Source: Salinisphaera hydrothermalis C41B8 (GTDB lineage: Bacteria; Pseudomonadota; Gammaproteobacteria; Nevskiales; Salinisphaeraceae). Taken from it: 32,832 bases of DNA. The notes under the pieces were generated by a model, which saw only the letters and a list, made by a program, of their open reading frames with translations, searched no databases and was not told where the DNA came from. The stretch spans positions 1 through 32,832 of the forward strand of contig NZ_APNK01000040.1 of assembly GCF_000732535.1 (NCBI RefSeq), given 5' to 3'. Positions within the stretch are counted from its first letter, which is position 1; every line of letters begins with the position of its first letter. A program made the position numbers and the translations under genes. Positions 7,318 to 15,743 of the stretch are shown in pieces.

Positions 7318-7587
7318 AGGGTCTATTGAGGTTTCGTGCGAGTCCGCGCCAAGCGCTGTTTTGCGGCAAGACGAGGCGTAGCGAACGTGGCGTAGTGGAC
7401 CTACGCGAGCGAGCTACAACGCTGTATTGCCGCAAAACAGCGCTTGGCCCTTCGGGTTGGGCCGCAAATCGCGCCCGGCGGCGTTGCGAGTCTGGGTCGT
7501 GGCACGCCACGACGCGGCGACTCGCGCCTTGCCGGTCACGATTTGCGGACGCCAACGCGGCGCTCGCACGAAACCTCAACAGACCCT
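7318..7587 (+). repeat. Inverted-repeat element, copy 3 (270 bp)
   Basis: Same orientation and length as copy 1. The terminal repeats are AGGGTCTATTGAGGTTTCGT (7318-7337) and ACGAAACCTCAACAGACCCT (7568-7587), one mismatch. The outermost bases differ from copies 1 and 2 (GGGTCT instead of GGGCGTG), but the change is mirrored at the other end. Both flanks read CTA/TAG. It sits between the convergent DUF3891-like and lysE genes. Confidence 0.85.
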
Positions 7588-7626
7588 AGCGGCCCGCGTC
7601 ACCCGGGCCCGCGATGCCACCCGACG

Positions 7627-8214
7627 TCAGACCAACAGCGAAACGCCGGCCGCCACAATCAGGAGGACGGCCATCGTGCGGTTGAACAGACGCCTCTGGG
7701 GCGGCGTCCGCAGCCAGCCGATGCCATAGGAACCCAGCGCGGCCCACGACGCCACGCCTGCGATGCCCACGATCAGAAACACTACGGCACGCCAGGTCGC
7801 GCCGGCCGGCCCGAGGCTGTCTGGCGCGAACACGCCGACGACGGCCAGCGCCATCATCCAGGCCTTGGGGTTGACCAGCTGTAGCGCGGCGCCCGTCAAC
7901 GCCCCGGGCGCCCGGTGATCATCGTCGCGGGAGGAAACCGGATCGCCGGCACTGCGAAAAAGCTGCCACGCCAGCCATCCGAGCCAGACGATGCCCACCG
8001 CCGACAGCAGATGATGAATCATGGGGTGCGCACGTAGCGGTACCGCCAGGCCGAGCCCTGCGGCCCAGACCATACCGGCAACGCCGCTCGCCGCGCCGAT
8101 CACCAACGGCAGACTGGCGCCGAAGCCACGTCGGGCGCTGTTGGCCATGGCCAGGATATTGGTCGGCCCCGGCGTGAAGGACGCGACGACCGCGAACAAT
8201 GTGAAGGCGATCAC
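7627..8214 (-). CDS. LysE/RhtB-family amino-acid exporter
   Basis: A 195-residue inner-membrane protein of about six membrane segments with the family signature FTPGPTN close to the N terminus, and QLVNPKAWMMAL in the second half. Members export amino acids or small metabolites by an exchange or proton-driven mechanism; the substrate cannot be told. I prefer the GTG at 8214 (VIAFTLFAVV), because the family normally begins right at the first membrane segment. A GTG at 8301 would add 29 hydrophilic residues and neither start has a strong ribosome binding site. The AraC regulator gene lies 107 bp upstream on the same strand, a common pairing for LysE exporters. Confidence 0.88.
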   Translation of the reverse strand: MIAFTLFAVVASFTPGPTNILAMANSARRGFGASLPLVIGAASGVAGMVWAAGLGLAVPLRAHPMIHHLLSAVGIVWLGWLAWQLFRSAGDPVSSRDDDHRAPGALTGAALQLVNPKAWMMALAVVGVFAPDSLGPAGATWRAVVFLIVGIAGVASWAALGSYGIGWLRTPPQRRLFNRTMAVLLIVAAGVSLLV

Positions 8215-8321
8215 GACGTCGCACCATCGGCCGACGTCACGGTAAGCACGAATAGAAATGAACGCATGGGCTGTCTCGCGCACTGTGGAATAACCTGGCA
8301 CGAGAATGCGCGGCGCGGTGT

Positions 8322-9182
8322 CTAGTCGTCTGTAATATTCGTGCAGCGCCGCCGATATGCGGCGGGGCTCAAGCGATAGGCCCGCCGGAACCAGCGCCCC
8401 AGATGTGATTGGTCGGCGAATCCCAGCGCGGCTGCGATCTCGGCCGGTTCGTCGCCAGCCATCAGGCGCCGCCGGGCGCGAACCACCCGCAACTGCACCA
8501 GATAAGCATGCGGTGGCATGCCATAGGCCGTCTTGAAGGCGCGGCTCACCCGGAAGCGGCTCACGCCCAGTGCTGCGGCCAGATCATCCAGACCGACGTC
8601 TTCGCCGACATGGGCATGCAGATAATCACGCGCCGAGCGCGCCAGCATCGGCGGGTCGTCCGGCGCCGTCGCCGGCAGGCGCCAGTTGACGTGTCGCCCG
8701 AGCGCGAGCAGCAGATCGTCGAGCGCGGCCTCGCGGGCCATGCGCGGTTCGCGCTCGTGCAAGGCACCCACCGCTCGATCGATCGCCGCCACCAAGCGCG
8801 GGTCTCCCGCCAGCGTGGCGTTGAATGTCGGTTCGACGCTGGCCGGGGCGTCGTCGGCCAGTCGCTCGAGCCAGGCATCGAACCACGCGGGCTCGATATA
8901 CATCGTGCGGTAGGTAAAGCCGCCGGCCTCGGGCGCATTGCCGTCATGAATCTCGCCGGGTGCGAGCAAAAACGCCTGACCGGGCGTGCTCACGTTTTGT
9001 CGCCCGCGGCAACGAAACTGCTGGACGCCGGCTTCGGTGGTCCCGAACAGATACACATCGTGCCAGTGCGGATCGTAGGCATGACCTTCGAAATGCGCAC
9101 GCAACGTCTCGATGCCGGTCGCGTGATCGCGATTCAGCTCGATCCAGTCGTTAGTCGTCGCAAATGTCTGCGCCATGGTCAT
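8322..9182 (-). CDS. AraC-family transcriptional regulator
   Basis: A 286-residue regulator. The N-terminal half is a cupin-type effector domain (PHWHDVYLFG at about 38-47; PGEIHDGNAPEAGG about 75-88). The C-terminal half carries two helix-turn-helix motifs, DLAAALGVSRFRVSRAFK and IAAALGFADQSHLGRWFRRAYRLSPAAYR. The domain order matches AraC regulators that accompany LysE exporters, and lysE follows 107 bp downstream on the same strand, so control of that exporter is likely. Two ATG codons (9182 and 9176) are close together; neither has a clear ribosome binding site. Confidence 0.9.
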   Translation of the reverse strand: MTMAQTFATTNDWIELNRDHATGIETLRAHFEGHAYDPHWHDVYLFGTTEAGVQQFRCRGRQNVSTPGQAFLLAPGEIHDGNAPEAGGFTYRTMYIEPAWFDAWLERLADDAPASVEPTFNATLAGDPRLVAAIDRAVGALHEREPRMAREAALDDLLLALGRHVNWRLPATAPDDPPMLARSARDYLHAHVGEDVGLDDLAAALGVSRFRVSRAFKTAYGMPPHAYLVQLRVVRARRRLMAGDEPAEIAAALGFADQSHLGRWFRRAYRLSPAAYRRRCTNITDD

Positions 9183-9278
9183 CGATCGATGAAGTCCGTC
9201 TCTGCAACCCCAAACTAGCCGCGGGCAAGCCGCCCTGGCTAGAACGTTCGTGCATGGGCTCGAACGGGCCAGCCCCGG

Positions 9279-12095
9279 TCAGCGGCGGGCACGCGACGTA
9301 TCAGCGGCGCGCTCGCGACATCGAGGCAACTCCGGACGATGATAATCGTACAACTGGGCGGGCAGCACGGGGCGGCTCATGTAAAAACCCTGGGCCAGAT
9401 CGGCGCCCGCCTCGCGCACGAAGCTGTATTGACCGGCATTCTCGATGCCCTCGACGACCACCCGTCGCCCGAGCGCATGCAGCATGCGGATCATGGCATC
9501 CACCATGGTGGCGGCCTCACTCCCGGCCACCTCCGCGCCCTGGGCGAAGACGCGATCGATCTTGACCGTGTCGACCGGCAACTCACGCAGATAGCTCAGC
9601 GACGAATAACCGGTGCCGAAATCGTCCATGGCGAGATGTATGCCGCGCGCGCGCAGTGCATGCGCGATCCGTGACGCTGCATCGAGATCGGCCAGCAGGA
9701 GGTTTTCGGTGATCTCGATCTCCAGGCAGGCAGGGTCGATGCCGCTTTCGGCCAGCGCGCTGTCCACCGCGACAAGAAAACCCGGGGCCCAGAACTGGCG
9801 CGGCGAGACGTTGACCATCACCCGCGCCGGTGCACGCCCATCGGCACCGAAGCCGGCCGCCATCTGGCGTGTCGCCTCGCGCAATACCCATTCGCCCGCT
9901 TCGACGATCAGACCACTTTCTTCCAGCGCCGGCACGAATTCGCCGGGCGAAACCACACCGCGCTCCGGATGCTGCCATCGCAACAACGCTTCCGCGCCGC
10001 CGATGTCCCCGGTCTCCGGGCAAATCAGCGGCTGATAGTGCAGAAAGAATTGATCTTCGGCCAAGGCCTGCCGCAGCTCGCGTTCGAGCTGTATGCGGCG
10101 CCGGATGGTCTCGTTCATTCGGTCTTCGAAAAATACATGGCAACCACGGCCGGCCGCCTTGGCTTCGTACATGGCCGCATCGGCGTTGGCCAACAGTTGT
10201 TCCACCGTATCGCCGTCGCCCGGGTACATGGCGATGCCGATACTCGCGCCGACTCGATATTCGATCGATGCCACGGTATATGGCTCGCTCAACACCGCGA
10301 TGAGGTGCTCGCAAACCCGGGCGACCTCCTCGATCCGCTCGACATCGGATAACAGCACCACGAATTCGTCGCCGCCCCAGCGCGCCGCGGTGTCGATGTC
10401 TCGCAATATGCCGTGAATGCGCTCGCCCGCCAGTCGGAGCAGTCCATCCCCGGCGCTGTGCCCGGCCGCATCGTTGACGTTCTTGAAACGATCCAGATCG
10501 ACGAACAGTACGGCAAAGCCGCGCTCGTCCTGGCGTGCATGCGCCTGCTGCGTATCGGCGCGGTCCATGAACAGCTGACGATTGGGCAGACCGGTCAAGG
10601 CGTCGAAATGCGCCTGACGATACAGCTGTTCGCTACGGTGGCTCGCGGCCAGCGCGACCGCCATGCGATCCGCGACCGCTTCCGCTTGGCGTCGATCATT
10701 CTCCACTGGAACCGAGTGCTCGTCATACCCAAGCAGCAACAACGCCCAGAGGCGGCCCTGATCGCGCGCGGGCAGTACATCCACTCGGGCCACGCCGAGC
10801 TCGGCAATATGTCGTAAAGGGGCGGGCACGGGCGCATCGGCATGCGCCTGCCACACGCTCGGCGTGGCCTCCTGCTGTTTCAGGCCCGCGTCGCCCAGCG
10901 CGACCCGCGCGATTTCAATCGGCGCGCCAGTGCGGGTGCGACAGCGATAACTGTCGGCCACGTAAGGCAGGTCCGGATCAAGTGCGATCAGGCCCACCGC
11001 CTGAGCGGTCACAATGCGCGGCATCTGGGCCAGAATACGTTCGAGCACATCACCGACATCGGACGCCGCCAGAATATGCCGGTCCACGGCGGCCAGCGTA
11101 TCCAGCATATGGAATTGCATGCCCAGCCGGGCTGCCATCCCGTTGATCGAATTGGCCAGGCTCTCGAATTCGTCGCGGCTGTCGATATCCACCCGGGTAT
11201 CGAACTCCCCCCGCGCAATGGCCTGCACGCCCGAATGCAGCTTGCGCAGCGGTCCGCTGACCCGCCGGATCTGCATCAGGCCGACAAGCCCGGCAAACAA
11301 CAGGCTCAACAGCAGCAACAGCGGCATCAGCCAATAAAACGTATGCGCGGAACGACCGACGTACCGCATGGGCTGCAAGGCCACGATGCGCCACATCGGC
11401 GACTGAAAACTGCTCTGCAGAAACAGATCCCAGTGCGTAAACAGCATCGACTCGCTGCCCAGACGCACGCGGGTCCGGTCGGGATTGGAGGTGACAATGA
11501 AAACATGACGGGCGTCAGGGCAATTGAGCGATTGCCCGCGTTCGACGGTAAATACGCAGAACCGTGTCCGAGTCGGCCAGGTCCCAACGCCGCCAAGAAT
11601 ATTGTCGAGTGCCAGACGGCCGATCGCGACGCCTGTATGCCGTCCTTGGCCCACTGTGACCGCCATATCCACCACGCCCGGGGACACGACGTCGACCACC
11701 GGCTTGTCTGTTTGTCGACGCGCCCGTCTCGCCAGTGCGCGAAAATTCCGGTCCGACAACTGGCCGCGTACCTGATCGACACGCATCGCCCTACCCTCAC
11801 CCGAGATGTAGGCGATGGCGGTAAAGGGCGAGTTCGACTCGCGCTGCGTATCGTCTTTCCACAAACCGAAATAACGCAGACGATCGGCGGCCATGCTCAG
11901 CCGGTCGAGTATCGCCATCCCTTCGTTACGGCTGCTTTGGCGTAGCCGGCCACTGGCCTGGTCCAACATGACCTGACTGATGTTGAAATAGGCGAGAGGC
12001 CCCAGAATGAGCACCGGTACGCCCGCCGCGATCATGAACCGCAGGAACAGACGTCGCGCGAACATGCCGCGAAAAGCCGCGAGCGTCAGGCGCAT
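9279..12095 (-). CDS. HAMP-GAF-GGDEF-EAL cyclic di-GMP signalling protein
   Basis: A 938-residue membrane sensor with both synthesis and breakdown modules for cyclic di-GMP. Order: membrane segment about 17-38, extracytoplasmic sensor about 40-250, second membrane segment 252-272, HAMP about 273-325, GAF-like domain about 340-480, GGDEF domain with intact GGDEF (574-578), and EAL domain with EALLRW (702-707), TENLL (796-800) and DDFGTGYSS (824-832). An RxxD inhibitory site (RDID, 565-568) is present in the expected place. Both catalytic motif sets look intact, so it may be bifunctional, or the GGDEF may regulate the EAL by binding GTP. It starts 36 bp after the prepilin-like gene, suggesting co-transcription. 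Confidence 0.94.
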   Translation of the reverse strand: MRLTLAAFRGMFARRLFLRFMIAAGVPVLILGPLAYFNISQVMLDQASGRLRQSSRNEGMAILDRLSMAADRLRYFGLWKDDTQRESNSPFTAIAYISGEGRAMRVDQVRGQLSDRNFRALARRARRQTDKPVVDVVSPGVVDMAVTVGQGRHTGVAIGRLALDNILGGVGTWPTRTRFCVFTVERGQSLNCPDARHVFIVTSNPDRTRVRLGSESMLFTHWDLFLQSSFQSPMWRIVALQPMRYVGRSAHTFYWLMPLLLLLSLLFAGLVGLMQIRRVSGPLRKLHSGVQAIARGEFDTRVDIDSRDEFESLANSINGMAARLGMQFHMLDTLAAVDRHILAASDVGDVLERILAQMPRIVTAQAVGLIALDPDLPYVADSYRCRTRTGAPIEIARVALGDAGLKQQEATPSVWQAHADAPVPAPLRHIAELGVARVDVLPARDQGRLWALLLLGYDEHSVPVENDRRQAEAVADRMAVALAASHRSEQLYRQAHFDALTGLPNRQLFMDRADTQQAHARQDERGFAVLFVDLDRFKNVNDAAGHSAGDGLLRLAGERIHGILRDIDTAARWGGDEFVVLLSDVERIEEVARVCEHLIAVLSEPYTVASIEYRVGASIGIAMYPGDGDTVEQLLANADAAMYEAKAAGRGCHVFFEDRMNETIRRRIQLERELRQALAEDQFFLHYQPLICPETGDIGGAEALLRWQHPERGVVSPGEFVPALEESGLIVEAGEWVLREATRQMAAGFGADGRAPARVMVNVSPRQFWAPGFLVAVDSALAESGIDPACLEIEITENLLLADLDAASRIAHALRARGIHLAMDDFGTGYSSLSYLRELPVDTVKIDRVFAQGAEVAGSEAATMVDAMIRMLHALGRRVVVEGIENAGQYSFVREAGADLAQGFYMSRPVLPAQLYDYHRPELPRCRERAADTSRARR

Positions 12096-12131
12096 CGTCG
12101 AAAGCCTGCCGCGGCCAATCGTGGCGATACG

Positions 12132-12614
12132 CTAGTAGTCGGTTGCCAGGCCCACGAACTGCCCGTTGTTTGCGCGTACGATGTCATCACGGCTCGCCTG
12201 AGCGGTCAGCGGCGTACGGCTCTCGCCGTCCTTACCGTCACTGTACAGATCATAGTCGGTGTTCAGCGGCACCAGATTGCGATCCTTGCGAACCTTGCCG
12301 TGTCCATGAATATCCGCGCCAGCGATACGCAGATAGTGGTAGGCATGCCCCCATGGATCCAGCCGTCCCGCTTGTCCAATATCGGCCAAGCTGTCGGGAA
12401 GTTGATCCGTGGTCGCCTGATAACGCGCAATCAGGTTCTCGATATCACGGATATCCGCGATGGCATCGGTGCGATTGATTCGATCGCGGTAATCCTCATA
12501 CCTGGGGTAAGCAATCGCCGCAAGGATGCCGACGATCGTCACCGCGATCATCAACTCGATCAGGCTGAAACCCGCGATCGTTCGATGCTGAGCGACTTTC
12601 CACACACGATTCAT
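12132..12614 (-). CDS. GspG-like prepilin / pseudopilin
   Basis: A 160-residue protein with a class III signal: a 15-residue basic leader ending in Gly, then FSLIELMIAVTIVGILAAIAYP, with Glu at position +5 of the mature protein. The prepilin peptidase would cut after G15. The C-terminal half has LDPWGHAYHYL (about 85-95) and TDYDLYSDGKDGESRTPLT (about 119-137), which resemble the calcium-binding end of type II secretion major pseudopilin GspG rather than a PilA pilin. No other secretion or pilus gene is nearby, so it is an orphan. It lies 36 bp upstream of the GGDEF-EAL gene in the same direction. Functional assignment beyond the prepilin fold is an inference. Confidence 0.87.
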   Translation of the reverse strand: MNRVWKVAQHRTIAGFSLIELMIAVTIVGILAAIAYPRYEDYRDRINRTDAIADIRDIENLIARYQATTDQLPDSLADIGQAGRLDPWGHAYHYLRIAGADIHGHGKVRKDRNLVPLNTDYDLYSDGKDGESRTPLTAQASRDDIVRANNGQFVGLATDY

Positions 12615-12847
12615 AGCTCTACATCTGCCCTGGCCGGGCTTGGCTCCCGGCTCTCAACCGGCGGGTGTGAAAATCTGAAGAATATCGCCCGCTACGCGAT
12701 AACAGATGTCGCTGTCGGCCGCTATCCCCCCGGAGCGGGGCTGACCACGCGAGACTCCACGAACTTCATCCAGAACGCAATAGTGGAAAATACGTAGATA
12801 AACCTTCATCTTACACGCGTGCGAGCGTACCTCTGGAGTGTAAAACG
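12615..12847. other. Intergenic region between prepilin-like gene and dgoD
   Basis: 233 bp, with an AT-rich stretch around 12770-12815. It should hold the promoter of the prepilin-GGDEF-EAL pair and the end of the dgo transcript. I see no gene, no strong hairpin with T-tract, and no repeat family member. Confidence 0.4.
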
Positions 12848-13996
12848 CTACCACTCGGCAAAACTGCCGTCGGCATGACGCCAGATCGGATTGCGCCAAC
12901 GATGGCCGATCTCCGCCCGCTCGCGGACGTAATCCTCGTTGATCTCCACACCCAGCCCCGGCCCATCGGGGATAGTCACGAACCCGTCCTCGTAGGCAAA
13001 GACTTCGGGGTTGGTGATGTAGTCGAGAATATCGTTCGACTGGTTGTAGTGAATGCCCAGCGACTGTTCCTGGATGAACGCGTTGTAGGCCACCGCATCG
13101 ATTTGCAGATTGACCGCGAGTGCGATCGGCCCCAGCGGACAATGCAGCGCGAGTGCGACGTCGTAGGCCTCGGCCATGGCCGCGATCTTGCGTGTCTCGG
13201 TGATGCCGCCGGAATGCGACGGGTCGGGCTGGATGATATCGACATAGCCGCCCTCGAGGATCGGCTTGAAGTCCCAGCGCGAGAACAGGCGCTCGCCGAG
13301 CGCGATCGGCGTGCTGGTCAGCCCGGCCAGCTCGGGCAGCGCCTCGTAATGCTCGGACAGCACCGGTTCCTCGATAAACATCAGGTTGTACCGTTCAAGC
13401 TCGCGCATCAGCACCTTGGCCATCGGCTTGTGCACGCGGCCATGAAAATCCACGCCGATGCCGAAGTTCGGCCCAACCGCCTCGCGAATCGCCGCCACGT
13501 TCTCCAGCACGCCGTCGACCTTGGCGTGATTGTCGATGAACTGCATCTCTTCCGAGGCGTTCATCTTGATCGCGGAAAAGCCGAGATCGGCGCGCTCTTT
13601 CGCCATCGCCGCGGTATCCCCCGGCCGGTCACCACCAATCCAGGAATAGACCTTGATGCGCTCGCGCAGCTTGCCGCCGAGCAATTCATGCACGGGCACG
13701 CCCAGGGCCTTGCCCTTGATATCCCACAGCGCCTGATCGATCCCGGCCAGCGCGCTCATGTGGATCGGCCCGCCGCGATAGAACCCGCCGCGATACAACA
13801 CCGTCCAGTGATCCTCGATCCGGCGTGGATCGGTACCGACGAGATAGTCGGACAGCTCCTCGACCATCGCCGCCACGGCCGCCGCGCGGCCCTCCACCAC
13901 CGGCTCGCCCCAGCCGACGATGCCCTCGTCGGTGGAGATCTTGAGAAAGCACCAGCGCGGCGGAACGAGAAAGGTTTCGAGCTTCGTGATTTTCAT
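12848..13996 (-). CDS. dgoD: D-galactonate dehydratase
   Basis: A 382-residue enolase-superfamily enzyme that dehydrates D-galactonate to 2-dehydro-3-deoxy-D-galactonate. The sequence parallels E. coli DgoD along its length (MKITK start, [39 protein letters not shown] near the end). Metal ligands D183, E209 and E235 and the catalytic H185 and H285 are at the expected positions. The ATG at 13996 has AAGG 7 nt upstream. It is the third gene of dgoK-dgoA-dgoD, 15 bp after dgoA, so the operon encodes the three cytoplasmic steps of the DeLey-Doudoroff-type galactonate route. No dgoT-type permease or dgoR-type regulator is adjacent. Confidence 0.96.
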   Translation of the reverse strand: MKITKLETFLVPPRWCFLKISTDEGIVGWGEPVVEGRAAAVAAMVEELSDYLVGTDPRRIEDHWTVLYRGGFYRGGPIHMSALAGIDQALWDIKGKALGVPVHELLGGKLRERIKVYSWIGGDRPGDTAAMAKERADLGFSAIKMNASEEMQFIDNHAKVDGVLENVAAIREAVGPNFGIGVDFHGRVHKPMAKVLMRELERYNLMFIEEPVLSEHYEALPELAGLTSTPIALGERLFSRWDFKPILEGGYVDIIQPDPSHSGGITETRKIAAMAEAYDVALALHCPLGPIALAVNLQIDAVAYNAFIQEQSLGIHYNQSNDILDYITNPEVFAYEDGFVTIPDGPGLGVEINEDYVRERAEIGHRWRNPIWRHADGSFAEW

Positions 13997-14011
13997 GAAA
14001 AACCTTGGAAA

Positions 14012-14641
14012 TCAGGATTGAGCGGCAACGTGCTGCCAGGCCGAAGCAAACGCCCGCGCATTCTCGGCCACGGTATCGGCGTCCATGCCCGCCTTGTACA
14101 GGGCCGAGCCGAGGCCGAAACCGGTCGCACCGGCGGCCACGAACTCGGCCATGTTGTCGGGATTAATGCCACCTACCGGCATCAACGGCACGTCGGGCGG
14201 CACCACCGCGCGCCAGGCCTTGACCACCTTCGGCCCCATCGCCTCGGCCGGGAACAGCTTCAGCGCATGCGCGCCGGCGTCCAGCGCGGCAAAACCCTCG
14301 GTGGGCGTCGCCACACCCGGCGCGCTCGCCAGACCGGCGCGCACGGTGGCCTCGATAACGGACGCCTTGGCGTTGGGCGAAACGATAATCCGTCCGCCGG
14401 CATCCGCGACCTGGCCGACCTGTTCCGGCTGCAATACGGTGCCGGCGCCGACCAGGGCCGCATCGCCCAGTTTCGCCGACAGTTTTTCGATACTCGCCAG
14501 CGGGTCCGGCGAGTTCAGCGGAATCTCGATCACGCGGAAACCGGCCTCGAACAGCGCGTCGCCGACGGCTTCGATCTCGTCAGGCTTCACGCCGCGCAGG
14601 ATCGCGATCAGCGGCAGGTCTTTGAGGTAGTCGTTGAGCAT
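14012..14641 (-). CDS. dgoA: 2-dehydro-3-deoxy-6-phosphogalactonate aldolase
   Basis: A 209-residue class I KDPG/KDPGal aldolase that splits the phosphorylated sugar acid into pyruvate and glyceraldehyde 3-phosphate. Active-site features are R16 in ILRG, E39 in IEIPLNSP and the Schiff-base lysine K128 in KLFPAE. PVGGIN and a C-terminal GSALY complete the TIM-barrel phosphate site. GGAGG stands 8 nt before the ATG. The gene is 28 bp after dgoK and 15 bp before dgoD. On sequence alone KDPG and KDPGal aldolases are hard to separate; the neighbours decide for galactonate. Confidence 0.94.
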   Translation of the reverse strand: MLNDYLKDLPLIAILRGVKPDEIEAVGDALFEAGFRVIEIPLNSPDPLASIEKLSAKLGDAALVGAGTVLQPEQVGQVADAGGRIIVSPNAKASVIEATVRAGLASAPGVATPTEGFAALDAGAHALKLFPAEAMGPKVVKAWRAVVPPDVPLMPVGGINPDNMAEFVAAGATGFGLGSALYKAGMDADTVAENARAFASAWQHVAAQS

Positions 14642-14669
14642 GACAGCGCCTCCGGCGCATTGAATTCGA

Positions 14670-15620
14670 TCAATAGGTCAGCAGGCCGGCCGCCTCGGCG
14701 ATTCGCCAGAGACCGATGCGGGCCGCGTCCGGAATCTCGGCAACGTCCTCGATGCCGAAACGCGCCAGCGCGTGGCGATAACGTCGACACAGCGCGTCGT
14801 CGCCGATCAAGCGCAGCGGCGGCACCTCGTCGACGCCGGTCAACGCACTGCGCAGTTCGTCGCCGATGAGCAGGCCCGAGAGATAGTCGGGCGTGGCTTC
14901 GGCCGCGATCTCGCCGGCAAGCATCCGGCTGCGGGCGGAAAACAGAATCGAGGACAGCCCGGCAGCCCCGGCCTCGCGCGCGGTGTCCACGCCCAGCTCG
15001 AACGCCTTGTCGTCCGTTACGCCGTCACGATCCGCCGCCGGCTTGCCGAGAATGGAATGGTGCTGCAGCACCGCAAACAGTTCGCCGGTCATATAGGTCG
15101 CGAACGCGGCAAGACGATGCTCGGCGATATGGACCCACTTGCAATGGGTGCCCGGCAACACCAGCACGCCACGCTCGGCCAGTTCCGGGGCCGCGGAGAG
15201 CGCGCCGAGCACCTGAGTCTCTTCGCCGCGCATCACATCGGGCCGCACGCCGGGACCGGAGGGCTGCATCACCCCCGGCACCACGCGCAGCGACACCGGG
15301 TCGGCGTCGATCGTCAGCAGGCGATCGGCGAGCACCGACAGCTCGGCCGGGCAATCGACGTACTCGGCCTCGGCCCAGCCGCCCCGGCTGCCGATCATGC
15401 CGCAGGCCAGCGCCGGCAGCTCGCCGTGTACGGCGATCCAGTCCCCGACGATCTCGCGATAGACACCGGCGAAGTCGCCATCTTCGACCTGCATGATGCC
15501 GCGCTTCGCCGCGTGCGCATCGATCACCTCACCCTCGTCGCCCAGCAGCCAGGCGCGCAGCGACGAAGTGCCCCAGTCGAGCGCGATCAGGCGCGCGGTA
15601 TTCAAGGATTTGTCGTCCAT
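14670..15620 (-). CDS. dgoK: 2-dehydro-3-deoxygalactonokinase
   Basis: A 316-residue sugar-acid kinase that phosphorylates 2-dehydro-3-deoxygalactonate with ATP. The N-terminal ALDWGTSSLRAWL (about 13-25) is the ASKHA nucleotide-binding motif. VMRGEETQ, LPGTHCKWV, MTGELFAVLQHHSILG and LSGLLIGDEL are the landmarks of the DgoK family. I chose the ATG at 15620, which places the phosphate-binding motif at the usual distance from the start. An upstream in-frame ATG at 15641 would add seven residues; neither has a strong ribosome binding site. It is the first gene of the dgoK-dgoA-dgoD operon, 123 bp after the end of an AbrB-type membrane protein gene on the same strand. Confidence 0.93.
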   Translation of the reverse strand: MDDKSLNTARLIALDWGTSSLRAWLLGDEGEVIDAHAAKRGIMQVEDGDFAGVYREIVGDWIAVHGELPALACGMIGSRGGWAEAEYVDCPAELSVLADRLLTIDADPVSLRVVPGVMQPSGPGVRPDVMRGEETQVLGALSAAPELAERGVLVLPGTHCKWVHIAEHRLAAFATYMTGELFAVLQHHSILGKPAADRDGVTDDKAFELGVDTAREAGAAGLSSILFSARSRMLAGEIAAEATPDYLSGLLIGDELRSALTGVDEVPPLRLIGDDALCRRYRHALARFGIEDVAEIPDAARIGLWRIAEAAGLLTY

Positions 15621-15706
15621 ACGAGATAGTTTACTCAGCATACAAAGGCAACGCGAAGCACGCCGTGCATGACGCTGCCCGCGGCCGGCGCATGCCGCGT
15701 TGTGTC

Positions 15707-15720
15707 CGCGGCGCGCCGCG
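15707..15720. other. 14-bp GC palindrome upstream of dgoK
   Basis: A perfect palindrome, CGCGGCG followed by CGCCGCG, lies between the stop of the AbrB-type gene and the dgoK start. It could be a stem of a terminator for the upstream gene or an operator for dgoK; nothing in the sequence decides. Confidence 0.25.
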
Positions 15721-15743
15721 CCGTTGAACACGGCCGTGAGCCG

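Noticed and set aside
7326-7589. 87-codon open frames on both strands within the inverted-repeat element
   Set aside because: Both begin and end almost alike (MRFRAS start, ARNLNRP end) because the element is palindromic; this mirrors the repeat symmetry and is not evidence of a protein.
12875-14869. A 664-codon open frame on the plus strand opposite dgoD, dgoA and dgoK
   Set aside because: It spans three genes and their gaps in antisense and has a low-complexity His/Arg/Gly/Asp composition; the opposite strand has three clear enzymes.
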